64,000 bases of DNA from JBKPNX01 sp050729115 (lineage in GTDB: Bacteria; Pseudomonadota; Alphaproteobacteria; Geminicoccales; Geminicoccaceae), in NCBI GenBank assembly GCA_050729115.1, contig JBOHKK010000001.1, positions 4,275 through 68,274 of the forward strand, in the 5' to 3' direction. Position 1 is the stretch's first letter. Each line of letters begins with the position of its first letter. The notes under the pieces were generated by a model. The model saw nothing but the letters and a program-made list of their open reading frames with translations, ran no database searches and had not been told where the DNA came from. A program made the translations under genes and the position numbers. Below are positions 43,443 to 52,911 of the stretch, in pieces.

Positions 43443-43898
43443 ATGGACACATCGCGGACGGTAGCGGCCGAGAAGTCGTCGCTGGTGCAGGACTGGCTTG
43501 GCGCCCTGCGCTACTGGCTCGGCGGCCGGCGGGGTCTGATCGGCTTGGCCGTGGTGCTTGGGTTGGCGGCCATCGCGCTGAACTGGGGCTGGCTGGTCGC
43601 GGTCGGGATCGCGCCCCTGCTCCTGGCGTTCGCGCCCTGCGCCGCCATGTGCGCGCTCGGCCTCTGCGCGAGCAGGATGGGCGGAGGATCGTGCTCCAGC
43701 AAGACGGGCACCGCGGGCGATGGGACGTCGAAAGCGGCAGGGCCGGAGGCACTGCCCGCCGCGGCACCGGACCCGAACCAGCTCACGCTCAGCCTCGACG
43801 CTAGCAGCACCGCGACCCGGCCGGCGCTCGTCGCCCCGGCGGCGCCCGAGGGCGCGATTGAAACCCAAACTCCGGAGGAGGAGAAGATCCATGTCTAG
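43443..43898 (+). CDS. Uncharacterised two-helix membrane protein with clustered cysteines
   Basis: 151 residues. Two adjacent helices (about 32-70), the second followed by FAPCAAMCALGLCASRMGGG and SCSSK. The C-terminal half is a Pro/Ala-rich linker. Not assigned to a family. The cysteines next to the membrane could bind copper. It starts 30 bases after a CueR-type promoter and overlaps the next gene by eight bases. Confidence 0.65.
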   Translation: MDTSRTVAAEKSSLVQDWLGALRYWLGGRRGLIGLAVVLGLAAIALNWGWLVAVGIAPLLLAFAPCAAMCALGLCASRMGGGSCSSKTGTAGDGTSKAAGPEALPAAAPDPNQLTLSLDASSTATRPALVAPAAPEGAIETQTPEEEKIHV

Positions 43899-44208
43899 GA
43901 ACCTGAAAACCCTCGTCGCGGCGTCGGCCTTGATCGGCAGCCTGCTCGCCGCGCCCGCACTGTACGCCCACGGCACCGGTGGAAGTGGGGTGATGGGCGG
44001 CATGATGCAGGGGCGCCAGGGGGACATGATGGGTCAAGGCGGCATGATGGAAGGGATGATGGGCATGATGAACATGATGGGCCAGATGACCGGCATGATG
44101 GAGGACTGCAGCGAGATGATGCAGGGCATGGAAGGTGCCCAGCGTCCGAACGAGCAGTGGCAAGACCGGCAGCCCGAGCAGCCGCAGCCGGAAGGCGACG
44201 CCAGTTAG
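43891..44208 (+). CDS. Exported Met-rich protein
   Basis: 105 residues. Signal peptide ends LYAHG; the mature part is a run of methionines and glycines (SGVMGGMMQGRQGDMMGQGG and on to MMEDCSEMMQGMEG), then a Gln/Pro tail. Over 20 methionines in about 70 residues, typical of periplasmic Cu(I)/Ag(I) buffers. A very strong ribosome site GGAGGAGGAG stands before the ATG. Confidence 0.75.
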   Translation: MSRNLKTLVAASALIGSLLAAPALYAHGTGGSGVMGGMMQGRQGDMMGQGGMMEGMMGMMNMMGQMTGMMEDCSEMMQGMEGAQRPNEQWQDRQPEQPQPEGDAS

Positions 44209-44412
44209 CGAAACCGGTCGCCGGGCAGCCGAAAAATGCCGAACCCGGCGGCCCGCCGGCGCTTTGATCGAAAGTCCTTCGGTCAATGCCACCTTTCCGT
44301 TGGAGCATCGGCGAGCGCCCGGTGCCCAACGATCGCGGATCGGAGCTGATCAAGCAAAGCGTGCTTCCGGCTCGATCTGACCCCGCGCTGATCTTCAGCT
44401 TGGAGATGAACC

Positions 44413-45258
44413 ATGGCCACCTATACCCATCCCGAGACCCTCGTGGACACCGAATGGGTTGCCGAGCACATCAACGATCCTGGCATCCGCGCGGTCGAGG
44501 TCGACGTCGACACCTCCGCGTACGAGCAGGGGCACATACCGGGCGCGATCGCCTGGAACTGGACCACGCAGCTCTGCGACACGGTCCGCCGCGACGTCAT
44601 CCCGAAGGACCAGTTCGAGCGGCTGATGGCGGACTCGGGTGTCGGCAACGACATCACGGTGGTCCTCTACGGCGACAACAACAACTGGTTTGCCGCCTGG
44701 GCATTGTGGCAGATGAAGCTCTACGGCCACGATGACGTTCGGATCATGAACGGCGGCCGCAAGAAGTGGATGACCGAGGGGCGCGAGCTGACCACAGACG
44801 CGCCGAAGGTCGAGCAGGCCAGCTACACCGCGCGCGACCCGGACCTCTCGCTGCGGGCGTTTCTATCCGAGGCGATACAGACGTCGGCGGACCGCAGCAA
44901 AGGGTTCGTCGATGTGCGCAGCCCGGACGAGTTCACGGGCAAGATCCTTGCCCCGCCTGGGCTTCCCGAAACCTGCCAGCGCGGCGGCCACATCCCCGGT
45001 GCCGCGAACATTCCGTGGGGCCAGGCCGTCAATGAGGACGGCACCTTCAAGTCCTTCGATGAGCTGAAGGCGCTCTATGAGGGCATGGGCATCACGCTGG
45101 ACAGGCCGGTGATCACCTACTGCCGCATCGGCGAGCGCTCCAGCCACTCCTGGTTCGTGCTCAAGTACCTGCTCGGCTATCCGGACGTGAAGAACTACGA
45201 CGGCTCCTGGACCGAGTGGGGCAATCTCGTCGGCGCCCCGGTCGAGAGGGGCGCATGA
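44413..45258 (+). CDS. sseA: Thiosulfate sulfurtransferase (tandem rhodanese)
   Basis: 281 residues, two rhodanese domains. The N-terminal one is inactive-like (VVLYGDNNNWFAAWALWQMK without Cys), and the C-terminal one has the active loop TYCRIGERSSHSW. It matches CysA/SseA sulfurtransferases with ETLVDTEWVAEHI at the start. It moves sulfane sulfur from thiosulfate to cyanide or thiols. No signal peptide, so cytoplasmic. Its link to the copper genes is unclear. Confidence 0.88.
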   Translation: MATYTHPETLVDTEWVAEHINDPGIRAVEVDVDTSAYEQGHIPGAIAWNWTTQLCDTVRRDVIPKDQFERLMADSGVGNDITVVLYGDNNNWFAAWALWQMKLYGHDDVRIMNGGRKKWMTEGRELTTDAPKVEQASYTARDPDLSLRAFLSEAIQTSADRSKGFVDVRSPDEFTGKILAPPGLPETCQRGGHIPGAANIPWGQAVNEDGTFKSFDELKALYEGMGITLDRPVITYCRIGERSSHSWFVLKYLLGYPDVKNYDGSWTEWGNLVGAPVERGA

Positions 45259-45403
45259 CGTTGGTTCTCGCAAGTGCGCTCTCCGAACGCTGCCGGCGCG
45301 ATGGCTGCGGAAGCCCGACGCCATCGCGCATTCCAGCCGGCGACCGCCACTGTCACTGCATGCGCTTGCGACCAGCTCGAACCGCGCGGAAGGACCGCCA
45401 CCA

Positions 45404-46297
45404 ATGACGGCCGCTCCCAAGACGGCATTGCGATCGTTCCGTGATCGCCTACCCTGCGTGGGCGCGCTCGTGCTGGCGGTTGGCCTGGTCGCTGTCCATG
45501 GCATCGCGAGCGCTCGCAATGGGAACGAACCACGCGGCGCGGTCGTCGCGCTGGCTTACGAAGCGGGGTCAGACGCGCTCTTAAAGGCGTACCCGAGAGC
45601 GCTCTATCGGAGCAGCGACAGCGGGCGGGGCTGGACGCCGGTTCCGTTGCCGTCCTCGGTTGAGGACGGAAGCATTGCGGCGGTGGCGACCCCCGCCGAG
45701 GGCCAGGGCGTACTGTACGTCGCGGGCCCGGGCCTGGGTGTGCTCCGTAGCGAAGACAACGGCGGCAGCTGGATTGCGCAAAACGATGGGCTGCCCAGCC
45801 GCGATGTGGTCGCATTCGCCACCCACGCCGATCAACCGGACACCCTCTACGCCCTCATTGCGGACAGCGGCATCTACCGGAGCCAGGACGCCGGCAAGAG
45901 CTGGCGGCTGATGGATCGGGGGCCGCAAGGCACCCGGCAGCTCATGCACTCGGACATGGAGGGCAGCATGGAGACCGGCTGGCTCTACGCCGCCACGGCG
46001 CAGGGGGTGCGCGTCTCCATGGACTGCTTCTGCCTCTGGCGCGACGCCGGCGAGCTCACCGGCGGGGTCCACAGCGTCGTCTACGACCCTCAGCAGCCGG
46101 AGCACCTCTACGCGGCGGCCGAGCAGGGGCTCTTCCGCAGCACCAACGGCGGTCAGGAGTGGGAGGCCACGTCGCCGGGGCCGGACGTGACGGCGCTCGC
46201 CCTCACGCCTTCGGGTGTGCTGTACGCCGCCACGGGTGATGGGGCGCTGTTTCGGAGCGTGGATCGGGCCGACACCTGGGAGCGCATCGGTGCATAA
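45404..46297 (+). CDS. Exported BNR/sortilin-like beta-propeller protein
   Basis: 297 residues with an N-terminal anchor or signal. It contains BNR-type repeats: LYRSSDSGRGWTP, VLRSEDNGGSWIAQNDGLPS, IYRSQDAGKSWRLM, LFRSTNGGQEWEA and LFRSVDRADTWERI. Such propellers act in recognition or assembly. One stretch VSMDCFCLWRDAG has two cysteines. The gene overlaps the cytochrome c gene that follows, so they are coupled. Confidence 0.75.
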   Translation: MTAAPKTALRSFRDRLPCVGALVLAVGLVAVHGIASARNGNEPRGAVVALAYEAGSDALLKAYPRALYRSSDSGRGWTPVPLPSSVEDGSIAAVATPAEGQGVLYVAGPGLGVLRSEDNGGSWIAQNDGLPSRDVVAFATHADQPDTLYALIADSGIYRSQDAGKSWRLMDRGPQGTRQLMHSDMEGSMETGWLYAATAQGVRVSMDCFCLWRDAGELTGGVHSVVYDPQQPEHLYAAAEQGLFRSTNGGQEWEATSPGPDVTALALTPSGVLYAATGDGALFRSVDRADTWERIGA

Positions 46298-46781
46298 CGT
46301 GCTCCTCGCCGGGATGATGGGGCTGGCCGCCCCTGTCGCGGTGGCGGGCGCAGCCCAGGACGCCCCGCCAGCGCTGGATCCCGAACACGTCGGAACGGGC
46401 CGCGCCATCTACCGCGAGTACTGCGCCTCCTGCCATGGCCTGGAGGGCGAGGGCGCCTCCGACTGGCAGGAGCCGGACGAACAAGGCGAGCTTCCCGCGC
46501 CGCCCCACGGTCCCCAAGGCCACACTTGGAGACACGCCGACGCAGCACTCTATCGGATGGTCAGCCAGGGTTGGCGGGATCCGTTCAACAAGACCAAGCG
46601 ACTGACCATGCCCGGGTTCGAGGACGTGCTTTCCTCAGAGGAGATCCGGGCAGTAATCACCTACTTGAAGACGCTCTGGACGCCCGAGCAGCGACGCTTC
46701 CAGCGGGAAGAGAGCCGCGACAGGCCCTTTCCGTCCGATGCGCGGGAGCCTGTGTCTGTCAGCCCACCCAGAAGTGATTGA
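46290..46781 (+). CDS. Exported cytochrome c
   Basis: 163 residues from a GTG at 46290 that overlaps the previous stop. Signal peptide ends VAGAAQD. Haem motif YCASCHGLEGEG; sixth ligand Met likely in RLTMPGFED. Single haem, class I. It resembles electron carriers near SCO and alternative oxidase genes. Confidence 0.83.
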   Translation: MHNVLLAGMMGLAAPVAVAGAAQDAPPALDPEHVGTGRAIYREYCASCHGLEGEGASDWQEPDEQGELPAPPHGPQGHTWRHADAALYRMVSQGWRDPFNKTKRLTMPGFEDVLSSEEIRAVITYLKTLWTPEQRRFQREESRDRPFPSDAREPVSVSPPRSD

Positions 46782-46786
46782 GGACC

Positions 46787-47224
46787 ATGATGCGAGCTTT
46801 CGTCACTTTGCTTTTCGCAGCGATCGTTCTCGGCACCGGGGCAGCGAGCGCCACAGCCGCCAGCCCGGCCACCATGTACAAGAACCCGCAATGCGGCTGC
46901 TGCGAGGAGTACGCCAAGTACCTCGAGCGCAACGGCTTCGAGATCACGATCGAGCCTACGGTCGACCTCGCGACGATCAAGAAGATGGCTCGCGTGCCCT
47001 CGAAGCTCGAGGCGTGCCACACGCTGGCGATCGACGGCTACGTGGTCGAGGGCCACGTGCCGGTCGACACGCTCAACCGCCTGCTGACTGAAAAGCCGAA
47101 GATCAGAGGCATCGCGTTGCCCGGCATGCCGATGGGCTCGCCCGGCATGACGGGGAGCAAGGCAGGACAGTTCACCGTCTACGAGATCTCCGACGGCGTA
47201 CCCGAGGTGTACGCCGTCGAGTGA
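46787..47224 (+). CDS. DUF411 periplasmic metal-binding protein
   Basis: 145 residues. Signal peptide then MYKNPQCGCCEEYAKYLERN, the DUF411 mark with C-x-C-C; later LEACHTLAIDGYVVEGHVP and GIALPGMPMGSPGM. DUF411 proteins are common in copper-resistance clusters and have been annotated as copper-responsive. ATG at 46787 has AGGACC before it; the next codon is also ATG. Confidence 0.85.
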   Translation: MMRAFVTLLFAAIVLGTGAASATAASPATMYKNPQCGCCEEYAKYLERNGFEITIEPTVDLATIKKMARVPSKLEACHTLAIDGYVVEGHVPVDTLNRLLTEKPKIRGIALPGMPMGSPGMTGSKAGQFTVYEISDGVPEVYAVE

Positions 47225-47268
47225 GGAGCGGCTTGAACGAGCTGAAGGTGCGGGAACAGGAGGGTGAG

Positions 47269-47961
47269 ATGCTCCAGCGACGACTGTTCGCTGCGCTCGT
47301 AACGGCGGTGCTCGTGGCGGCTGCCAGCCCGTCGGCCCTGGCGCATTCTGTCGACGATCTCGAGCAGCAGCTCTGGGACCGAGAGAAGTATTTCCAGCCG
47401 ATCGACAAGGAGGCGCCCGAATTCACGCTCGAAGACGCCGACGGGCGGGCCTTCAGCCTCGACTCCCTGCGGGGCAAGGTCGTCGTCCTGCACTTCATCT
47501 ACGCGAGCTGCCCGGATGCCTGTCCTTTGCACGCCGACCTGATCGCCAGGGTCCAGGAGATGGTCAACCAGACCCCGACGCGCGAGCAGGTGCAGTTCTT
47601 CAGCATCACCACGGATCCCGAGAACGACACGCCCGATATCCTGCGCGACTATGGTCCAGCGCACGGACTTGATCCGTCCAATTGGGTGTTCCTCACGAGC
47701 GGCCCCGACCGGCCCGAAGATACGACCCGCAAGCTCGCCGAGAGCTTCGGCCACAAGTTCACCAAGGCCGAGGACGGCTACCAAGTCCACTCGGTCGTCA
47801 CCCATGTCATCGGCCCTGACGGGCGCTGGCGGGCGAACTTCCACGGCCTCGAGTTCGAGCCGACGAACCTCGTCACCTACATCAACGCTCTCGCCAATGC
47901 GCACGGCAGCGAAGGGCATCCGGAGCAGAGCTGGTGGGGCAGGATCGTCAACCTGTTCTGA
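47269..47961 (+). CDS. SCO1/SenC family copper chaperone
   Basis: 230 residues with signal peptide ending SALAHSV. Copper site IYASCPDACPLHADL (CxxxC) and the third ligand His in VHSVVTHVIGPDG. SCO proteins assemble the CuA centre of cytochrome oxidase and may act as thiol reductases. GGAGGG stands before the ATG at 47269. The gene is followed at once by Cox11, which builds CuB, so the pair acts on an oxidase encoded elsewhere. Confidence 0.9.
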   Translation: MLQRRLFAALVTAVLVAAASPSALAHSVDDLEQQLWDREKYFQPIDKEAPEFTLEDADGRAFSLDSLRGKVVVLHFIYASCPDACPLHADLIARVQEMVNQTPTREQVQFFSITTDPENDTPDILRDYGPAHGLDPSNWVFLTSGPDRPEDTTRKLAESFGHKFTKAEDGYQVHSVVTHVIGPDGRWRANFHGLEFEPTNLVTYINALANAHGSEGHPEQSWWGRIVNLF

Positions 47962-47963
47962 GC

Positions 47964-48614
47964 ATGGTGAACGTGCACCAAGCTGCGGCAGTGCCGGGCG
48001 GGCCGGGCCGAGCGCTCGGAACAGCCGGGCGGCGCCGGAAGAATGCGGTGGTCGTCGCCGTGCTGCTCGGCATCCTCGCGGGAATGGGCACGCTGGTCTA
48101 TTTCGCGGTGCCGCTCTATCAGCTCTTCTGCCAGGTCACGGGATTCGGCGGCACGACGCGCGTTGCAACCGCCGCGCCCGAGGCTGCCGGCGCCGCGGCG
48201 ATCACGGTGCGTTTCGACGCCAACGTGGCGCCGGACCTGCCCTGGAAATTCGTCGCCCCCAAGCCGGTCACGCTCCCGCTTGGGGAGGAGCGCCTGGTGG
48301 CGTTCGAGGCCACCAACCTCGGTGACGAACCCGTCCTCGGGACGGCGACGTTCAACGTGACGCCTTTCAAGACCGGCGAGTACTTCAACAAGATCGAGTG
48401 CTTCTGCTTCACCGAGCAGCTCCTGATGCCCGGCGAGAGCAAGGAGTTTCCCGTGACCTTCTTTGTCGACCCGGCGATCGTCGATGACGCCAGTGCCGCC
48501 GAGGTGTCGGCGATCACGCTCTCTTACACCTTCTTCAACAAGGGCGAAGCTGCGCGCGATGAATATCTCCGAACTCATCAGGTCGAAACCGCCGCTTCGA
48601 AGAGGGCTGAGTGA
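47964..48614 (+). CDS. ctaG: Cytochrome c oxidase assembly protein Cox11/CtaG
   Basis: 216 residues, one N-terminal helix (AVVVAVLLGILAGMGTLVYF) and the Cox11 domain: PLYQLFCQVTGFGGTT, then IECFCFTEQLLMPGESKEFP with the CFCF copper site. It delivers copper to the CuB site of cytochrome oxidase subunit I. It starts three bases after the SCO stop. Confidence 0.93.
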   Translation: MVNVHQAAAVPGGPGRALGTAGRRRKNAVVVAVLLGILAGMGTLVYFAVPLYQLFCQVTGFGGTTRVATAAPEAAGAAAITVRFDANVAPDLPWKFVAPKPVTLPLGEERLVAFEATNLGDEPVLGTATFNVTPFKTGEYFNKIECFCFTEQLLMPGESKEFPVTFFVDPAIVDDASAAEVSAITLSYTFFNKGEAARDEYLRTHQVETAASKRAE

Positions 48615-48766
48615 TGGGACCTCTCGGACGGCTGCGGCGGCGACAGCCATGTCCACTGACCTGAGCTGGATCGGCACCCACCCGGGCCAGTGCCGCTGGG
48701 CGAGGCCTGCAGGCAAAGTCTTAAGTCTCGTGTGCCCGGGAGGCGCAGTGATGCGGGAGATCAGCC

Positions 48767-49324
48767 ATGGCGAAGGAGATCGCTAACTCGCTGGGCCCGC
48801 TGCCGGAAAGCGGCAAGACCCGGCGCGATTTTCTCTACCTCACGACAGGTACCACCGCGGCCGTCGGCACCGCCGCCGCGCTCTGGCCGCTGATCGACAC
48901 CATGAATCCCTCGGCCGACGTGCTGGCTCTTTCGACCGTCGAAGTCGATCTGGAAGGCGTCGAGCCTGGTCAGCGGATCACCGTCCAGTGGCGCAGCAAG
49001 CCGCTGTTCATCGTTCGCCGGATGCCCGAGCAGATAGCAGAGGCTCGCGCCGACGATTCAGCGGATCTGATCGATCCGGAGCCGGACAGCGCACGCGTCC
49101 AGCGCGCTGAATGGCTGATCATGGTGGGAGTGTGCACCCACCTCGGCTGCATCCCGCTGGGCCAGCGGGAGGGGGATCCGGTCGGGCGGTACGGCGGCTG
49201 GTTCTGCCCCTGCCATGGGTCGCTCTACGACATCTCTGGCCGCGTGCGTCGTGGGCCGGCGCCGCGCAACCTCGACGTGCCCGAATACACCTTTCTCGAC
49301 GATACGCAGGTGCGAGTTGGCTAG
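48767..49324 (+). CDS. petA: Rieske iron-sulfur subunit of cytochrome bc1
   Basis: 185 residues. Tat-type anchor TRRDFLYLTTGTTAAVG, then the cluster motifs CTHLGC and CPCHGS with the conserved tail GRVRRGPAPRNLDVPEY. It matches ubiquinol-cytochrome c reductase Rieske proteins. No cytochrome b or c1 genes follow, so it is an orphan copy. Confidence 0.9.
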   Translation: MAKEIANSLGPLPESGKTRRDFLYLTTGTTAAVGTAAALWPLIDTMNPSADVLALSTVEVDLEGVEPGQRITVQWRSKPLFIVRRMPEQIAEARADDSADLIDPEPDSARVQRAEWLIMVGVCTHLGCIPLGQREGDPVGRYGGWFCPCHGSLYDISGRVRRGPAPRNLDVPEYTFLDDTQVRVG

Positions 49325-49637
49325 CGTCGCAGGAGGGTTAGCGCAGAGGATTGGTAGAGCGACGAACGATCTCTTGCACAGGCTCGGGGTGGATGCGGAC
49401 CGCGGTTGCGGCCTTTGTGGGTGGTTTTCGCTACTGCGGTCCGGGGCGCACGGGGCCGAGGCACCTATGAGGCAAAGGCGCTCCAACGCTCGAATGGACC
49501 CTTCCCTGGCCACCGCCCTTCCACACGTTCGAGGAACTACCGCAGGTCAACTAGGGATGCGCTGGCAGTCCAGACGACCGTGATGGTCTCCGTCCGCCGT
49601 CAGGACGGCGCGCAGCAGTGAGCGAGGAAATCAAGCC
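49325..49637. other. Intergenic region before the second cueR gene
   Basis: About 310 bases with no gene I can support. A perfect CueR box was not seen here; ACCCTTCCCTGG-type fragments near 49498 are too weak to call. Confidence 0.4.
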
Positions 49638-50090
49638 ATGAACATCGGAACCGTCGCCGAGAGGTCCGGGGTGCCCCCCAAGACGATCCGCTATTACGAG
49701 AGCATCGGGCTCATCCCTTCGGCGGATCGACGACCGAACGGCTACCGGACCTACAGCGTGGTCGACATGCACACGCTCAACTTCATCAAACGGGCCCGCA
49801 GCCTCGGATTTTCCGTCGACGAGGTGCGCGATCTCCTCGAGCTCTGGCGTGACAAAAGGCGGACGAGCGCGGCGGTCAAGGCTTTGGCCACGCGGCACCT
49901 GGGCGAGCTCGACCGCAAGATCGCGGAGATCCAGACTATGCGCAGAGCGCTTGGCGACCTCGTCGCGCGCTGCCGCGGCGATCAGCGCCCCGACTGCCCG
50001 ATCCTGGATGACTTCAGCCACAATCGAAACGGCTTGGTAGGACTCGATGCCGCGAGCAATTTGCGTGAGCGACGAGCCTCAGGCAGCTAG
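49638..50090 (+). CDS. CueR-type copper-responsive regulator, second copy
   Basis: 150 residues. MNIGTVAERSGVPPKTIRYY and the Cu(I) loop RCRGDQRPDCPILDDF (C-x7-C). It is about half identical by eye to the CueR at 33639-34118. It is followed after six bases by ccdA in the same direction. Confidence 0.9.
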   Translation: MNIGTVAERSGVPPKTIRYYESIGLIPSADRRPNGYRTYSVVDMHTLNFIKRARSLGFSVDEVRDLLELWRDKRRTSAAVKALATRHLGELDRKIAEIQTMRRALGDLVARCRGDQRPDCPILDDFSHNRNGLVGLDAASNLRERRASGS

Positions 50091-50096
50091 CATCTT

Positions 50097-50834
50097 ATGC
50101 TCGAGCTATCCAGCATCGGCGTCCTGACCGCGTTCGCGGCAGGGGCGATCTCCTTCATCTCCCCTTGCGTGCTGCCTTTGGTGCCGGCGTACGTGTCCTA
50201 CGTCGCTGGCGAGAGCCTGAACGGACCTGAGCACGCGAGCACTACGGCCAAGCTGCCGGCGCTGGCCTTGAGCCTGTTCTTCGTGCTCGGGTTCAGTACG
50301 GTATTCGTGATCCTCGGCGCCAGCGCCACCGCGCTGGGACAGCTGCTGCTCCAGTATCGCTACGAGACGAACATCGGCGGCGGCGTGATCGTCATTGCGT
50401 TCGGGCTGTTCATGATGGGGCTGCTCCGCCTGCCCTGGTTTCAGCGTGAGCTGCGGTTTCACACCACGATTCCCGGCGGACGCCCCCTCGGCGCCTATGT
50501 GCTCGGCCTGGCCTTCGCGTTCGGCTGGACGCCATGCATCGGACCGGTCCTGGGCGCGATTCTCACCGTCAGCGCAGTCTCGACGACCGTCTCGAGCGGC
50601 GTGGCTCTGCTGGGCGTTTACTCGCTCGGCCTCGGTCTGCCGTTCCTGGCAGCGGCGGCCTTTACCGGAGGCTTTCTCGCCCGGATACCGATCATGCGTC
50701 GGTTCGGTCGGCCGCTTCAGCTCCTCGCGGGCGGCGTGATGGTGCTGATGGGAATCGCAATGGTCACCGGGTATCTCTCCACATTCTCTTATTGGCTCCT
50801 CGAGACCTTCCCGGGCTTGGCGACCATCGGATGA
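50097..50834 (+). CDS. ccdA: Cytochrome c biogenesis protein CcdA
   Basis: 245 residues, six helices. Redox helices FISPCVLPLVPAYVSYVAGE and FAFGWTPCIGPVLGAILTV each hold the conserved PC. It carries electrons from cytoplasmic thioredoxin to periplasmic thioredoxins such as the TlpA, CcmG and Com1-like proteins of this locus, which makes it the probable reductant source for them. Confidence 0.92.
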   Translation: MLELSSIGVLTAFAAGAISFISPCVLPLVPAYVSYVAGESLNGPEHASTTAKLPALALSLFFVLGFSTVFVILGASATALGQLLLQYRYETNIGGGVIVIAFGLFMMGLLRLPWFQRELRFHTTIPGGRPLGAYVLGLAFAFGWTPCIGPVLGAILTVSAVSTTVSSGVALLGVYSLGLGLPFLAAAAFTGGFLARIPIMRRFGRPLQLLAGGVMVLMGIAMVTGYLSTFSYWLLETFPGLATIG

Positions 50835-50898
50835 GAACCGTCAGCGATTCAATCTCAGGTAGGAGCGCGATTCACGCGCGGATTCGCGTGCGGCCGGG

Positions 50899-51663
50899 AT
50901 GACCAAACCCATGGCACTGGACGACGCTCGTCCGAAAGCCAGGAGCACTCGGCGTACCCAGGAGACAAGACCGCCGGTGGTGCGGCGTCGGGTCCTGTCG
51001 GGCGCTCTCGCACTCTTCGTGGTGCTGGCGGTCATCGGCGCGGCCGGGCTGACACTCCTCCTTGTCGAGCGGATGGAGGGAGAGATCTCAGTCCAGGCGT
51101 TCGAGGATGTGATCCTTTCGTGGGGGCACTGGGGCGTCCTAGCGTCGATCGGTCTGATGGTGCTCCACTCCTTCGTGCCTTTCCCGGCCGAGTTGGTCGC
51201 TCTCGCGAATGGCATGCTCTACGGTCCGTTCTGGGGCACGGTGATCACCTGGGTCGGCGCGATGCTGGGGGCGTTCCTGGCCTTCGGGCTTTCACGCGCG
51301 TTCGGCCGACCTTTCGTCGTGGCCATGGTGGCGCGCCGCGACTGGCGGATGCTCGACGACTGGGCCGGCAAGCATGCGGCGGAGATGGTTTTCCTCGCCC
51401 GCTTCCTCCCTGTCATCTCCTTCAACTTGGTGAACTACGCGGCCGGTCTCACGAGGATCTCGTGGTGGGCCTTCGGATGGACAACGGGCGTCGGTATCCT
51501 GCCCCTAACCATTCTGATGGCGGCGATGGGGGACCAGGTCGGCAAGATGCCGTGGCACTGGTGGCTCGCGCTCTTCGCGGCTGCCGCGGCGGGCTGCTTC
51601 GTCGTCCAGCGGTGGCTCCGGGTCAGAGCCTCGAACAAAGCTTGCACTCGCCGACAGCGTTGA
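50899..51663 (+). CDS. TVP38/TMEM64 (VTT/DedA-related) membrane protein
   Basis: 254 residues. Core LMVLHSFVPFPAELVALANG, LYGPFWGTVITWVGAMLGA and RFLPVISFNLVNYAAGLTRI are typical of the VTT domain. Lipid scramblase or transporter roles are known for some relatives. The N-terminal 35 residues are basic and cytoplasmic. The role here is not clear; relatives are often found beside mercury or copper genes. Confidence 0.83.
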   Translation: MTKPMALDDARPKARSTRRTQETRPPVVRRRVLSGALALFVVLAVIGAAGLTLLLVERMEGEISVQAFEDVILSWGHWGVLASIGLMVLHSFVPFPAELVALANGMLYGPFWGTVITWVGAMLGAFLAFGLSRAFGRPFVVAMVARRDWRMLDDWAGKHAAEMVFLARFLPVISFNLVNYAAGLTRISWWAFGWTTGVGILPLTILMAAMGDQVGKMPWHWWLALFAAAAAGCFVVQRWLRVRASNKACTRRQR

Positions 51664-52763
51664 TTCCTGTCTCGGGAGGTTCAGACCACGCAGTCAGGGC
51701 AGGCGGAGAAATCCCGATATGTAAGAACCGGTACGGACACTCGACCCAAAGTCTGAGGTGGCCGGAGGTCCGTCGGGCCCCGAGAGCGGCGATCCGCGTC
51801 GCCCTCCTCGCAGCCGTCCTTGCCCTTTCGGCATGCGCGCCGCAGACGCAGCTGAGGGGCCCCGCGATCCAGCCGCCGGAACTGGCGGATGATCACTTTA
51901 TCATGGCCGATGGCACGCATTTGCCGGTCCGCCGCTGGATGCCAGAAGGCAACGTAGATGCCGTCGTCGTTGCGCTGCACGGCTTCACCGACTACCGCAA
52001 CGCCTTCTCCGATCTCGGCACCTATCTGGCCCGGCGCGGCATCGCCACGTACGCCTATGACCAGCGTGGCTTCGGAGGCACGGCACGACGCGGCATTTGG
52101 CCGGGTACCTCGCTGCTTGTGGAGGACCTGATCCAAGCCACCGAACTGGTGCAGAAGCTTCATCCCAAGGCCAAACTCTTCGTGCTGGGAGAAAGCATGG
52201 GGGCTGCCGTGGTGCTGGTCGCGATGAAGCGTCACGATCTCTCCGATATCAGCGGGGCAGTACTTGTCGCTCCTGCTGTGTGGGGATGGCGGGTAATGAA
52301 TCCCGCGCTCGCGGGGCTGCTGCGTCTTCTCGCACACAGCGCGCCACGGCTGCCCATTTCCGCCAGCGAATTCCGAAAATTGGCCTCCGACAATCAGGCA
52401 ATGCTGGAGGCGCTCGATCGGGACCCCCTGGTGCTGCAGTCCGTGCGCGTGGATGCCCTATACGGCCTCGTCACGCTCATGGACGACGCTCTCGAAAGCG
52501 CGACTTCTCTCGGTACTCCGACGCTCGTCCTGTACGGAGCTCGAGAGCGCATCATTCCTCGAGCAGCCAGGGAAGAATTCATGAGCCGCCTACGAGCCTC
52601 GCAGCGGGTGCTGATCTACCCCCAGGGCCACCACACGCTCCTTCGCGACCGCAACGCTGAAGTTGTTCTGCATGAGGTGGCAAGCTGGATCGACGAGATT
52701 TTCGGTTCTCGGAGCGGCCGGGGTGCAAGTCTGAAGAACGCCGTAGCGACGAGCAGGAGCTAA
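51660..52763 (+). CDS. Alpha/beta-hydrolase lipoprotein (monoacylglycerol-lipase-like)
   Basis: A lipobox in LLAAVLALSACAPQ points to an outer or inner membrane lipoprotein. The fold has VVVALHGFTDYRNAF, the nucleophile elbow VLGESMGAAVVL (GESMG), acid candidate in YGARERIIP, and His in YPQGHHTLLRD. Similar to monoglyceride lipases. The start is uncertain: TTG at 51660 overlaps the previous stop (TTGA), and no good ribosome site is seen for any choice, so the true N-terminus could be nearer the lipobox. Confidence 0.75.
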   Translation: MIPVSGGSDHAVRAGGEIPICKNRYGHSTQSLRWPEVRRAPRAAIRVALLAAVLALSACAPQTQLRGPAIQPPELADDHFIMADGTHLPVRRWMPEGNVDAVVVALHGFTDYRNAFSDLGTYLARRGIATYAYDQRGFGGTARRGIWPGTSLLVEDLIQATELVQKLHPKAKLFVLGESMGAAVVLVAMKRHDLSDISGAVLVAPAVWGWRVMNPALAGLLRLLAHSAPRLPISASEFRKLASDNQAMLEALDRDPLVLQSVRVDALYGLVTLMDDALESATSLGTPTLVLYGARERIIPRAAREEFMSRLRASQRVLIYPQGHHTLLRDRNAEVVLHEVASWIDEIFGSRSGRGASLKNAVATSRS

Positions 52764-52911
52764 GCTACCGCCCCCGGGGCCGCGCCATTCCCATCAGGGC
52801 GAGGTTGCCTTGCGCGGCGCCGATCACGGGGAGGCCCGCCCAGGATGATCGCGAGTGCCCAGCGCGAGATCGGGGCGAGTAGCCGCTTGCAACGCTCGTT
52901 TCCCGCCGGCC

